Shown: positions 20,238 to 27,664, counted from the stretch's first letter. The stretch: 64,000 nucleotides of DNA from Curtobacterium sp. MCLR17_007 (GCF_003234655.2 NZ_CP126271.1:1054001-1118000); one strand, 5' to 3'. Notes: a model not told the origin generated them from the letters alone. Translations and numbers: made by a program.

Positions 20238-20528
20238 ATGAGCGACATCACCATCCACGAGGGCGACGAGTACACCGCCATCTACCACGAGGGCCCGTTC
20301 GACGGCCAGACGGACACCCGCACTGCCACCGGCGACGCGGTCGAGGACGAGGTGACGGTGTTCGCGGACGTCGAGGGGCTGCAGACGGCCTTCACCTACA
20401 AGGCGACCCACACCCGCCAGGTGCTCGACCAGACCTCGGTCGACTACACCTTCGTCCCGAGCGAGTCCGACCCGCTCGACGACCTGCAGGAGCGCGGCGA
20501 CCGCAGCGGCGGGTTCGACCGGGAGTAG
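20238..20528 (+). CDS. Conserved small acidic protein of unknown function
   Basis: 96 residues, strongly acidic, with alternating beta-type segments (ITIHEGDEYTAIYHEGPFDGQTDTRT, LQTAFTYKATHTRQV, SVDYTFVP) and a charged tail. No signal peptide, membrane segment or known motif. Codon use is normal for the window (nearly all third positions G or C), so I take it as a real gene. Divergent from marR with 63 bases between the two starts, so the MarR operator could affect it. A TAGACA element ends 7 bases before the ATG. Confidence 0.6.
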   Translation: MSDITIHEGDEYTAIYHEGPFDGQTDTRTATGDAVEDEVTVFADVEGLQTAFTYKATHTRQVLDQTSVDYTFVPSESDPLDDLQERGDRSGGFDRE

Positions 20529-20557
20529 TCCCACCCGCTCACGCGTTGCACGACCAC

Positions 20558-20821
20558 ATGCAGCTCGACCTCTGGACCTCCGCCTTCTGCGCACCGTGCG
20601 CCGCCGCCCGCCGGGTGGCCGCCGACGCGGCACGGCTGGTCCCCGGGCTCGCCGTGACCGAGCGCGACGTGGCGGCACACCCCGACGACGCAGAAGACCT
20701 CGGCATCCGCTCGACCCCCACGATCATCGTGCGGCGGTCGGACGGGGCCGAGGTCTTCCGTTCACCCGGCGTCCCGTCCCGCGACCAGCTGTTGCTGGCC
20801 GTCGCGCGCGCGGTCGACTGA
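20558..20821 (+). CDS. Thioredoxin-like protein with CAPC motif
   Basis: 87 residues from the ATG; a TTG four codons upstream is an alternative start. It begins LDLWTSAFCAPCAAARRVA, giving a Cys-x-x-Cys active site at the N-terminal end of the first helix, and later has RSTPTIIVRRSDG with the cis-Pro before the central strand. This is the thioredoxin fold in minimal form, similar to small glutaredoxin/thioredoxin-like proteins of actinobacteria. Its last 60 bases overlap, on the opposite strand, the end of the glycosyltransferase gene at 20762. Confidence 0.8.
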   Translation: MQLDLWTSAFCAPCAAARRVAADAARLVPGLAVTERDVAAHPDDAEDLGIRSTPTIIVRRSDGAEVFRSPGVPSRDQLLLAVARAVD

Positions 20822-22249
20822 CGGGAGGCCTGGCTCGGCCTGCGCGGTCGTGGCACGGTCCGTCAGTCCAGCGGTCCGCTGCGACGTGGGTGCGCCGACC
20901 GCGGTCGGTGCCGTCGGGACCACCCATCGTCGCACCCGCCGGAGCAGGCGCTTCGCCGTGCGGACCGGGGCGCCCATGACCATCGCGATGACCCCGAGTG
21001 CCGACCGGTCGGCAGCGCCCAGCGCGTTCTTGCGCTCCCAGGCCCGCCGCAGGACGCCTCCGTGGCTGCGGCGTGCACTCGGACGGTCGACCAGCAGGCC
21101 GGCGTCGCGGGACTCCATCAGCGTCCCGGCACGGTCGGCCCAGTCGTCGTCGGCGCTCGGGTGGAAGTAGTTGTCCGTCATCCAGTCGCCACGGACCCGC
21201 CCGAAGCGGCCGTCCACCAGGTCGACGGCATCGCCCTCGAGCCCGCTGCCCACGAACACCTCGTTGATGAGCGGCCGTGCGATCCCGAAGTCCGTCAGCG
21301 TCAGGGCCGGGATGCCCCGGGCCGCGGCCTCGAGCACCGCCGTCGAGCTGATCGTCACGAGGGCGACTGCCCGGTCGAGGTGGTCCGCCATCGGTCCGGT
21401 CTCGACGACGAGGTTCGGCGGCGCGTCCGTCGGGACGAGCTCGGCGTAGGGGAAGGTCTCGCGGTGCGTCTGTTGCTCGCCGGCGACGGCGCGGGTCTTC
21501 ACCACGACGCGCCAGGACGGGTGCCGACGAGCGGTGTCGACGAGCCAGCCGGTCACGCGCGCTCGGTCGGCTTCGGACTCGGGGACGCTCGGCTGCGCGG
21601 CGAACACCACCGAGTCCCGCTGCCTCGGAGCAGCGTCCGGTGTCGGCGGTGTCGGCGGTGTCGGCCGTGTCCGCCGTGTCGGTCTTGTCGGCTGTGTCGG
21701 CTGCGTGGGCCGCGTGGCGAACGGCAGCGTCGCGAGCGCGAAGGCCGGTTCGACGCCGTTCTCGGTCGCCAGTTCCTCGTACGCACGGACCTCGCGGTGG
21801 CTGTGCAGCACGAACAGGTCGGCGCGGGCGCGGGAGAAGACGCCCTTCCACTTCGCCGGGAACGAGATGCCGGGCAGACCGGTCAGCACGACCGGGCGGG
21901 GGCTGACACGGCGGTGGACCTCCTCGATCAGGAGCTCCGCGACCGGGCCGATCGTCGACACGAGGACGGCGTCCGGGGGTTCGTGCCGCAGCCGTTCGAC
22001 GATCGCGTCGACGGTCAGCGCCGCCGGGGGAGCGGACGCCAGGGGTGCGAGCCGGTCGTCCAGCCCGCGGAACGCCGCGCGCAGCTGGGCCGTGCTCGCC
22101 GTTCGCGGGGTGTCCACCACGAGGAGCTCGAGCGACCAGGCGGCGGGTGCCGCCGACAGCAGGTGGGCGCCCCACTTCGCGAAGGAGTCCGTGTCCACGA
22201 TGCCGACCACGAGCCTCCTGGCCGGACCTGGTGCCGGGGTGTCGCTCAC
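20762..22249 (-). CDS. Putative glycosyltransferase of the nonulosonate locus (DUF6716-like)
   Basis: 495 residues, last gene of the neuA-neuB operon, GTG start in a GTGA overlap with neuB. It begins VVGIVDTDSFAKWGAHLL and has a GT-B-like layout with LVSTIGPVAELLIEEVHRR, GLPGISFPAKWKGVFSRARADLFVLHS and, later, VALVTISSTAVLEAAARGIPAL, like the donor-binding part of capsule or polysialyl-type transferases. It probably uses the CMP-sugar made by neuA. Residues about 175-205 are a Pro-Thr-x repeat encoded by a 9-bp minisatellite. The last 35 residues run through a repeat element and into the opposite thioredoxin-like gene, so the true C-terminus may once have been shorter. Confidence 0.7.
   Translation of the reverse strand: MSDTPAPGPARRLVVGIVDTDSFAKWGAHLLSAAPAAWSLELLVVDTPRTASTAQLRAAFRGLDDRLAPLASAPPAALTVDAIVERLRHEPPDAVLVSTIGPVAELLIEEVHRRVSPRPVVLTGLPGISFPAKWKGVFSRARADLFVLHSHREVRAYEELATENGVEPAFALATLPFATRPTQPTQPTRPTRRTRPTPPTPPTPDAAPRQRDSVVFAAQPSVPESEADRARVTGWLVDTARRHPSWRVVVKTRAVAGEQQTHRETFPYAELVPTDAPPNLVVETGPMADHLDRAVALVTISSTAVLEAAARGIPALTLTDFGIARPLINEVFVGSGLEGDAVDLVDGRFGRVRGDWMTDNYFHPSADDDWADRAGTLMESRDAGLLVDRPSARRSHGGVLRRAWERKNALGAADRSALGVIAMVMGAPVRTAKRLLRRVRRWVVPTAPTAVGAPTSQRTAGLTDRATTAQAEPGLPSVDRARDGQQQLVAGRDAG
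20816..20868. terminator. Hairpin at the end of the thioredoxin-like gene, GACGGGAGGCC element copy 1
   Basis: Nine-base arms GACTGACGG (20816-20824) and CCGTCAGTC (20860-20868) include the TGA of the thioredoxin-like gene. Inside is GACGGGAGGCCTGGCTCGGC (20820-20839), nearly identical to elements at 38626 and 62059. On the minus strand it lies inside the glycosyltransferase reading frame. Confidence 0.6.
21639..21719. repeat. 9-bp minisatellite in the glycosyltransferase gene
   Basis: Nine units of a 9-base motif (GGTGTCGGC and variants) without interruption. On the coding strand each unit gives Pro-Thr-x, so length changes preserve the frame. Confidence 0.9.
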
Positions 22250-23118
22250 GCGTCGATGCGGCGCAGCTTCGCGAGCGGAGCGAGCTCGCCGGGCATGACC
22301 CGCTTGACGCCGTCGCCGAGCGCGCTCTCGATGATGCGGACGTCGCGGGCGAGCGTGGCGAGTCCGTGGGGCTCGAGGGACGCGGCGTGGTCGGAGCCCC
22401 ACATCGTGCGGTCGAGCGTGATGTGCCGCTCGACGGCCGTCGCGCCGAGCGCGACCGCGGCGATGGAGATCTGCAGACCGGGCTCGTGACCGGAGTACCC
22501 GACGGGGACGCCCGCGAAGCGCTGGGCGAGGGTGTCGATCATGCGCAGGTTGGCCTCGTGCGCGGGCAGCGGATAGGTCGAGGTGGCGTGCATGAGGACG
22601 AGCCGCTCGGTGCCGAGGGCGGCGACGGCGCGGTCGATCTGCTCGAGCGTCGACATGCCCGTCGACAGGATGACGGGCTTGCCGGTGGCGGCGACGGCGG
22701 CCAGCAGTCCGAGGTCGGTCACCGACGCCGAAGCGATCTTGTACGCGACGACGTTGAGGGACTCGAGGAAGTCGACGCTCGGCTCGTCCCACGGCGACGC
22801 GAACCAGTCCATGCCGCGCAGCGTCGCGTGGTCGCCGATCTCGATGTACTGCTCGCGGTCGAACTCGACGCGGTAGCGGTACTCCAGGTACGTCATCTCG
22901 CCCCACGGTGTGCTGCGAGGCGTGTTCTTCATGTGCTCGGGCGTCGAGATCGCGGGCGTGCGCTTCTGGAACTTGACCGCCTGCAGGCCGGCATCGGCCG
23001 CGACGTCGATGAGCTGCTTGGCGATGTCGACGTCGCCGTTGTGGTTCAGGCCGATCTCGCCGATCAGGTAGGCGGGGTGTCCCGCGCCGATCGTCGACGT
23101 GCCGATGGTGACGGTCAT
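22246..23118 (-). CDS. neuB: Sialic/nonulosonic acid synthase, short form without SAF domain
   Basis: 290 residues. Condenses phosphoenolpyruvate with an N-acyl hexosamine (ManNAc or a dideoxy relative) to make a nine-carbon acid. The TIM barrel is clear: YLIGEIGLNHNGD, LQAVKFQKRTP, a WGEMTYLEYRYRVEFD segment, MDWFASPWDEPSVDFLE, YKIASASVTD, LSTGMSTLEQID, GYSGHEPG and ALGATAVERHITLDRTMWGSDH. The usual C-terminal antifreeze-like SAF domain (about 60 residues) that caps the neighbouring active site is absent; the gene ends right after the barrel. It overlaps neuA (ATGA) and the glycosyltransferase (GTGA). Confidence 0.9.
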   Translation of the reverse strand: MTVTIGTSTIGAGHPAYLIGEIGLNHNGDVDIAKQLIDVAADAGLQAVKFQKRTPAISTPEHMKNTPRSTPWGEMTYLEYRYRVEFDREQYIEIGDHATLRGMDWFASPWDEPSVDFLESLNVVAYKIASASVTDLGLLAAVAATGKPVILSTGMSTLEQIDRAVAALGTERLVLMHATSTYPLPAHEANLRMIDTLAQRFAGVPVGYSGHEPGLQISIAAVALGATAVERHITLDRTMWGSDHAASLEPHGLATLARDVRIIESALGDGVKRVMPGELAPLAKLRRIDA

Positions 23119-24032
23119 GGTGCTCCGTTCGTCGTGGCCAGCGGCCAGCGTTGGGGGTCGTGCGCCGGTGCGGACGGTCGTTGTGCGTGCTGGCGGCGGG
23201 GGTCGCCGCGCTGGGTGGCGTCGGGCCGGGTGGCGTCGGGCCGGGTGTCGTCGCGCCAGGTGTCGCTGTGCTGGGGGTCGCCGCGCTGGGTGTCGTCGCG
23301 CTGGGTGTCGCCGCGCTGAGTGTCACCCCGCTGGATGTCACCGCGCGCGTCGAGCTGCGGGGCGAGCGCCCCCGCGAGGGCCAGGTCTGTGGGATCGTCG
23401 ATGTCGATCGCGCCGCGCGCGTCGACCGGCGAGAGCTCGACGCGGCCGAAGAACCGGTGTCGATGCCGGCGGAACCCGTCCGTGCGCAGCGCGTAGAAGG
23501 CACCGGTCTCGCGGTACTCGGGGTCGCGGTCCTGGCGTCGAGGGCGGGTCGAGGCGTCGTGGTTCACGGCCACCGCGTGGCCCTCCTCGTCCGTGCGCCA
23601 GAGGAACGCGTGCGACGGTGCCGCCGCGAACACCGCGTCCGCCGAACCCCCGAGCACACGGGCGACGGCGTCGTCGAGGTCGTTCGGGTCGATGAACGGG
23701 GAGGTCGCCTGCAGGAAGAGGAGCACCTCGGGTTCGATCCCGTCGGCCTGCAGCGCGTCGAGGACGTGCAGGAGCGCCGACTCGGAGCTCGCTCCGTCGC
23801 CCGCGAGGTCGGCCGGACGCCGGACGACCCGCGCGCCGGAGGCTCTGGCTTCGTCCGCGATCGCGTCGCCGTCCGTCGACACCACGACGCCGTCGACCAG
23901 GCGTGCGGCTCGCCCTGACTCGACGGCGCGGCGGACCAGGGAACGTCCGGCGACCGACCGCAGGTTCTTGCCCGGGATGCCCTTGGACCCGGCACGCGCA
24001 GGGACGACCGCCACGACGCGCATGTTGCTCAT
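23115..24032 (-). CDS. neuA: CMP-nonulosonate cytidylyltransferase with repeat tail
   Basis: 305 residues. Activates the nine-carbon acid with CTP. The nucleotide-binding motif is VVPARAGSKGIPGKNL at the N-terminus, followed by VVVSTDGDAIADEA, LQATSPFIDPNDLD and YRETGAFYALR; the metal-binding end of the domain is AIDIDDPTDLALAGAL. After about residue 225 the protein becomes a tail of five-residue repeats (RGDTQ and variants) from a 15-bp minisatellite, then a His/Arg/Pro-rich end. First gene of the operon. TAGCGT ends 7 bases before the ATG, so it is probably leaderless. Directly upstream lie a G-quadruplex candidate and the second hairpin array. Confidence 0.88.
   Translation of the reverse strand: MSNMRVVAVVPARAGSKGIPGKNLRSVAGRSLVRRAVESGRAARLVDGVVVSTDGDAIADEARASGARVVRRPADLAGDGASSESALLHVLDALQADGIEPEVLLFLQATSPFIDPNDLDDAVARVLGGSADAVFAAAPSHAFLWRTDEEGHAVAVNHDASTRPRRQDRDPEYRETGAFYALRTDGFRRHRHRFFGRVELSPVDARGAIDIDDPTDLALAGALAPQLDARGDIQRGDTQRGDTQRDDTQRGDPQHSDTWRDDTRPDATRPDATQRGDPRRQHAQRPSAPAHDPQRWPLATTNGAP
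23202..23351. repeat. 15-bp minisatellite in the 3' part of neuA
   Basis: Ten consecutive 15-base units related to GTCGCCGCGCTGGGT, with variation at a few positions. The translated unit on the minus strand is five residues, so the frame is kept. Confidence 0.93.
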
Positions 24033-24039
24033 GGCCAGG

Positions 24040-24045
24040 ACGCTA
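24040..24045 (-). promoter_or_regulatory. Leaderless-type -10 box (TAGCGT) of neuA
   Basis: TAGCGT on the minus strand ends 7 bases before the ATG of neuA. No -35 match is obvious. Confidence 0.5.
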
Positions 24046-24171
24046 GGGAGGCAGCGTGACCGGCAGGGGAACGGCGGGGAAGCAGCGGCCCAACGCGGGC
24101 TGGCGTTCGCGGGTCCCGAGTGTGGGCGTTCGTGCAAGGCGGCGAGGTGGCGTGGTGGGTGGTGGCGTGGT

Positions 24172-24202
24172 GGGTGGTGGGTGCTGGGTGCTGGGTGCTG
24201 GG
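24172..24202 (+). other. Candidate G-quadruplex upstream of neuA
   Basis: Five GGG tracts, each separated by exactly four bases (TGGT, then TGCT three times), on the strand opposite to neuA coding. It lies between the neuA start and the hairpin array. G/T-rich sequence continues upstream from about 24145. Confidence 0.6.
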
Positions 24203-24207
24203 TGCTG

Positions 24208-24524
24208 GCGAGCGGGCGGAATGTCCGGGTGGTTGAGCTCGGGCACCCCGCGCTTCCGCCCGCTCGCGCGAAGGGCGAGCGCGCGGGCGTGCGAGCGCGA
24301 GGGGCGGGTGCGCGAGCGGGCGGAATCCCGGGTCGTCGAGCTCGGCCACCCCGCGCTTCCGCCCGCTCGCGAGAAGGGCGAGCGCGCGGGTGTGCGAGCG
24401 CGAGGGGCGGGTGCGCGCGAGCGGGCGGAATGTCCGGGTGGTTGAGCTCGGCCACCCCGCGCTTCCGCCCGCTTGCGCGAGGACGCGAGCTGGCGAGGTG
24501 GGTGCCTTGCGCGAGCGGGCGGAA
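24208..24524. repeat. Array of the same hairpin repeats, locus 2
   Basis: Occupies the gene-free 24033-24622 stretch. Three complete units (arms 24208-24221/24254-24267, 24312-24325/24357-24370, 24417-24430/24463-24476) have 14-base arms GCGAGCGGGCGGAA and TTCCGCCCGCTCGC; the third has one mismatch. A fourth left arm (24511-24524) is followed by a truncated right part. Period is 104-105 bases. Spacers share GAAGGGCGAGCGCGCGGG. The inner part (GGGTGG ... CCACCC) can extend the stem, unlike in locus 1. The arms are shared with 17877-18442. Confidence 0.95.
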
Positions 24525-24610
24525 TGCCCGGGTGCCGCTCGCGTGGGGGTGCGGTGTGTGCGTGCGGGGAGCCTGGGACCGGAGGACTGCGTCGGGTGAC
24601 TGGGCGTGGG

Positions 24611-24616
24611 TAGTCT
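24611..24616 (+). promoter_or_regulatory. Leaderless-type -10 box (TAGTCT)
   Basis: TAGTCT ends 6 bases before the ATG at 24623. No ribosome site is visible. Confidence 0.6.
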
Positions 24617-24622
24617 CGACGG

Positions 24623-25189
24623 ATGCTCGGACCATGGGACGCGCTCGAGCCTCCGCCACGCCGCGTGCTCGTGGCCGGGACGACGGGCGTCGGCAAGACC
24701 ACCACCGCCGGTCGCATCGGCCGAGCGCTCGGCGTCCCGCACACGGAGATCGACGGGCTGTTCCACGGCCCGGACTGGGAGCCACGTGCGTCCTTCGAGG
24801 ACGACGTCGAGCGCTACACCGCTGGGCCCGCGTGGGTGACCGAGTGGCAGTACAGCCAGGTCCGGGCACTGCTCACGGAGCGCGCGGACACGCTCGTCTG
24901 GCTCGACCTGCCGGTGCCGATCGCGATGTGGCGCCTGGTCCGACGAACCGTTCGTCGGCGTGTGGGGCGGACTGAGCTCTGGAACGGCAACGTCGAACCG
25001 TCGATGTGGACGATCTTCACGAACCGCGACCACATCATCCGGTGGGGCATCCGCACTCGCAGGAAGATGCGCGCGATGGTCCCGGCGCTCGAACACGCCG
25101 CACCGCACCTCCGGATCGTGCGGCTCAAGTCGCAGACCGAGATCGACGCGTTCGTCGAACGACTCCGCCCACCCGGCACCGCGGAATAG
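24623..25189 (+). CDS. Adenylate-kinase-like P-loop NTPase
   Basis: 188 residues. Walker A is GTTGVGKTT (about residues 18-26), followed by an EIDGLFHGPDW segment, typical of the adenylate kinase-like (FlaR/topology-modulation type) family, a Trp-rich substrate strand (WVTEWQYSQ), a WLDLP strand acting as Walker B, and an Arg-rich LID (RRTVRRRVGRTELWNGN). Proteins of this group are seldom characterised and probably phosphorylate a small molecule. TAGTCT is 6 bases before the ATG. The stop TAG is also the first half of the -10 box of the tRNA-Arg promoter. Confidence 0.82.
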   Translation: MLGPWDALEPPPRRVLVAGTTGVGKTTTAGRIGRALGVPHTEIDGLFHGPDWEPRASFEDDVERYTAGPAWVTEWQYSQVRALLTERADTLVWLDLPVPIAMWRLVRRTVRRRVGRTELWNGNVEPSMWTIFTNRDHIIRWGIRTRRKMRAMVPALEHAAPHLRIVRLKSQTEIDAFVERLRPPGTAE

Positions 25190-25192
25190 AAT
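25187..25192 (+). promoter_or_regulatory. -10 box (TAGAAT) of tRNA-Arg
   Basis: TAGAAT ends 11 bases before the tRNA and shares its TAG with the stop codon of the preceding gene. Confidence 0.6.
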
Positions 25193-25203
25193 CGACGGCG
25201 TCC

Positions 25204-25279
25204 GCCCCCGTAGCTCAGTGGATAGAGCAGGTGGTTTCTACCCACCGTGCCGCGGGTTCGATTCCTGCCGGGGGCACCA
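25204..25279 (+). tRNA. tRNA-Arg (anticodon TCT)
   Basis: Acceptor GCCCCCG pairs with CGGGGGC. D stem GCTC/GAGC, anticodon stem GGTGG/CCACC with loop TTTCTAC (anticodon TCT), T arm GCGGG TTCGATT CCTGC, discriminator A, CCA encoded. It reads AGA codons, which are rare in this GC-rich genome. Confidence 0.95.
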
Positions 25280-25286
25280 CGGACGA

Positions 25287-25322
25287 CGAAGGCCGCCACC
25301 CCGAACGGGATGGCGGCCTTCG
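25287..25322. terminator. Terminator after tRNA-Arg, convergent
   Basis: A 12-bp stem (CGAAGGCCGCCA and its complement) with a further CCC/GGG pairing inside, followed by TTGTGT. It sits 7 bases after the tRNA and can also serve the convergent gene at 25341. Confidence 0.8.
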
Positions 25323-25340
25323 TTGTGTGGTGGGACCGGG

Positions 25341-26543
25341 CTACTCGTCGTCGTCCGACTGGCGGCGCAGCTCGTTCGCGCTGATCGGCTTGGTGTAGGG
25401 CGCGTCCGAGGTCTCGTTCGCGTCAGCCGGTTCGACCCGATCGTCCTCGGTTCCCGCGGGCTCCGCCGTGTCGGTGTTCCCGCTGTCGTCGTGCGCGGGG
25501 ACGTCCGACCGCGCCGGGACGTCCGACCGCGCCGGGACGTCCGACCGCGCCGGGACGTCTGACCGCGCCGGTGCGTCCTTCCACCGGCCGTCATCGACGA
25601 CGTCGGCGTTGTCGTTGTCGTTGTCGTTGTCGTCATCCGGCGTCGCATCGGGCGCACTGGTCGTTTGAGCAGGGGACCCGGGCGTGCCGAGCGCGGGTCG
25701 GATCGGCGCGACCCGGTCGTCACCGTAGGGGCGGGTGACACCCTCGGAGTACGGACGCGTCAGACCCTGCTGCTCGCGGTCGTCAGCGATCGGCGTCGTG
25801 GCGTTCGGGTCCTGCGGCGCCGACGTGGGCGATGCGCTCGGCGCGAGCACAGCGGTGGCGGCGGACGCGCCCGACGGAGCCGACGAGGCGGAGGCGGTGG
25901 GTCCTGCTGAACGGACGGGCGCCGGGCGCAACGAGGTGGTCGTGGGGGTCGGTGCCGGTGCGGCGGCCGGGGCGGTCGGACGCTTGCCGTCTGTCTGGTC
26001 CGCGCTCCAGTCCTGCTGGCGACGGATGAGGTCGGCATCCGGGTCCGGCGTCTCGAACTTCCAGCGCTCCAGGTCGCTCTTGAACAGCTTGCGCGCGCGG
26101 TTGGGTCGGGCCTGCCACTCGAGGAGTCGGTCGCGGAACTCGGCGAGTGACTGCTCCGCCTGGAAGTTGAAGGTCGAGGAGTTCTTCTTGATGTCCGCGA
26201 TCTCGTGCTGTGCCCAGTTCGCCGCGATCGGCGACCCGGAGACCGGCAGCAGTCGCAGGCGGATGTCGGCGTCCTCGGCCAGGTGGTCGGTGTAGGTCCG
26301 CTCGTCGTGTCCGAGCACGCCCCACGTCGCCGCCTTGCGTGCAGCGGTGATGACGGCCGCGACCGCGTTGTTCTTCGCCTCGCGTTCCTGCAGGGCGACC
26401 ACGCGCTTGGTGGCGCCGCGGCCGATGAGCGCTGCGACGATGCCGGCGACGACGATCGCCACGAAGGGGATCAGTGCCCCGGAGATCACTCGCCAGCCCG
26501 TGTCCGACGAGGTCCAGTCGCTGAAGTCGTTCCACCAGTCCAT
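25341..26543 (-). CDS. Membrane-anchored protein with disordered repeat tail, unknown function
   Basis: 400 residues. One membrane helix (about 20-41, SGALIPFVAIVVAGIVAALIG) is followed by a helical cytoplasmic region of about 150 residues (KRVVALQEREAKNNAVAAVITAARKAATW, then SSTFNFQAEQSLAEFRDRLLEWQARPNRARKLFKSDLERW). From about residue 175 the protein is low-complexity Pro/Ala/Thr/Asp, including (DN)4 from a 6-bp repeat and four PARSDV units from an 18-bp repeat. No family recognised. Could be an envelope scaffold; I would not go further. TATGGT ends 6 bases before the ATG, so it is probably leaderless. Confidence 0.7.
   Translation of the reverse strand: MDWWNDFSDWTSSDTGWRVISGALIPFVAIVVAGIVAALIGRGATKRVVALQEREAKNNAVAAVITAARKAATWGVLGHDERTYTDHLAEDADIRLRLLPVSGSPIAANWAQHEIADIKKNSSTFNFQAEQSLAEFRDRLLEWQARPNRARKLFKSDLERWKFETPDPDADLIRRQQDWSADQTDGKRPTAPAAAPAPTPTTTSLRPAPVRSAGPTASASSAPSGASAATAVLAPSASPTSAPQDPNATTPIADDREQQGLTRPYSEGVTRPYGDDRVAPIRPALGTPGSPAQTTSAPDATPDDDNDNDNDNADVVDDGRWKDAPARSDVPARSDVPARSDVPARSDVPAHDDSGNTDTAEPAGTEDDRVEPADANETSDAPYTKPISANELRRQSDDDE
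25498..25569. repeat. 18-bp tandem repeat (four copies)
   Basis: Unit GGGACGTCCGACCGCGCC at 25498, 25516, 25534 and 25552; the last copy has one change. Encodes PARSDV repeats on the minus strand. A 6-bp GTTGTC repeat (four copies, 25608-25631) lies 38 bases further on. Confidence 0.93.
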
Positions 26544-26549
26544 GCGCGC

Positions 26550-26555
26550 ACCATA
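26550..26555 (-). promoter_or_regulatory. Leaderless-type -10 box (TATGGT)
   Basis: TATGGT on the minus strand ends 6 bases before the ATG at 26543. Confidence 0.6.
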
Positions 26556-26661
26556 TCCACGAGATCGTCAGTTCCGAGGGAGGACGAACGGCGTTCCCCG
26601 CATCCGACCGGATGTCGTTCCGATGTGGAACATCGCCGGATCGTCAGCAGGGCGCCGGTGG

Positions 26662-26928
26662 TCACCAGCGCAAGCAGTCGACGGCGTCGTCGGCCGACCA
26701 GACGTTCGGCAGCTCGACGAAGCGACGCTCCGCCGCGACGTAGCGTCGTGCTCGGTACGCGGTGTCGCCGGCGACGTCCACCCGGTCGACGTACCCGACG
26801 ATCTCGCCGTTCGCGCGGGTGACCCGGGACAGGTCGTCCCGCACGTCGAGGATGCGCAGGTCGCCGTGGGAGCGCATGACGGGAGACGCGGTGCGGATGC
26901 GCAGCCGGGGCTCGGTGGTCGTCTGCAT
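26662..26928 (-). CDS. Small basic protein of unknown function
   Basis: 88 residues, start ATG preceded by GGAGG 7 bases away. The central part is beta-rich (GDLRILDVRDDLSRVTRANGEIVGYVDRVDV) and the C-terminus ends ELPNVWSADDAVDCLRW. No signal peptide, no recognised domain. It might be a small beta-barrel fold, but I see no catalytic motif. Codon use and the ribosome site make the gene credible. It diverges from msrA across 169 bases that hold only the msrA -10 box. Confidence 0.65.
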   Translation of the reverse strand: MQTTTEPRLRIRTASPVMRSHGDLRILDVRDDLSRVTRANGEIVGYVDRVDVAGDTAYRARRYVAAERRFVELPNVWSADDAVDCLRW

Positions 26929-27085
26929 CGGTGGTGCCTCCTGGTGCGGTCGTCGTGGTGTGGACGACGGTACGGAGGACCCCCGACACGCGCGGCGCGC
27001 ACCGGACACCTGGGGAACAGTGAACGGCCGCTGTGTGTTGTGGAGGACGTATCCCGTACTCGGGCCTCTTCGGAGGCCAGGAAGA

Positions 27086-27091
27086 TAGGTT
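27086..27091 (+). promoter_or_regulatory. Leaderless-type -10 box (TAGGTT) of msrA
   Basis: TAGGTT ends 6 bases before the ATG of msrA. Confidence 0.6.
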
Positions 27092-27097
27092 GATCCC

Positions 27098-27625
27098 ATG
27101 ACCACGTTCGTGCTCGCAGGTGGATGTTTCTGGTGTCTCGACGCCGTGTACCGCACGCTCCAGGGTGTGCAGGACGTGGTGTCCGGCTACATCGGCGGTT
27201 CGGCGGACAACCCGTCGTACGAGTTGGTGTGCACCGGCACGACCGGTCACGCCGAAGCGGTGGCCGTCACGTTCGACGAGTCGGTCATCCCCGCCGACGT
27301 CATCCTCGACGTGTTCTTCACGCTCCACGACCCGCGGCAGCTGAACCGGCAGGGCGCCGACGTGGGCACGCAGTACCGCTCCGCGATGTTCCCGGCCGAC
27401 GACGAGCAGCGCGCGCTGTTCGAGAAGGCCATCGAGCGCGCGTCGGACATCTGGGACGGCGGGATCGTCACGACGATCGAGCCCCTCACGACGTTCTTCC
27501 CGGCCGAGGAGTACCACCAGGACTTCTTCGCCAAGAACCCCGGTCAGGGCTACTGCCTCGCAGTCGCGCTGCCCAAGGTGAACAAGGTCCGCAAGGCCTA
27601 CAGTCAGTACATCCTGGCGTCCTAG
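27098..27625 (+). CDS. msrA: Peptide-methionine (S)-S-oxide reductase
   Basis: 175 residues. Repairs oxidised methionine. The active-site motif GGCFWC is at residues 8-13, followed by GYIGGS, the YELVCTGTTGHAEAV substrate region, LHDPRQLNRQGADVGTQYRS and a PAEEYHQDFFAKNPGQGYC segment whose Cys can act as resolving residue. Normal length, complete. Leaderless-type promoter at 27086. Followed 39 bases later by a small unknown gene with its own strong ribosome site. Confidence 0.95.
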   Translation: MTTFVLAGGCFWCLDAVYRTLQGVQDVVSGYIGGSADNPSYELVCTGTTGHAEAVAVTFDESVIPADVILDVFFTLHDPRQLNRQGADVGTQYRSAMFPADDEQRALFEKAIERASDIWDGGIVTTIEPLTTFFPAEEYHQDFFAKNPGQGYCLAVALPKVNKVRKAYSQYILAS

Positions 27626-27664
27626 CACGACGGGCGTCGGGAACCACGAGGAGGTGGTCGAACG

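Noticed and set aside
23115..24869. Extended N-terminus of neuA reaching into the hairpin array
   Set aside because: The upstream part is translated hairpin repeat; the conserved cytidylyltransferase start and a -10 box place the ATG at 24032.
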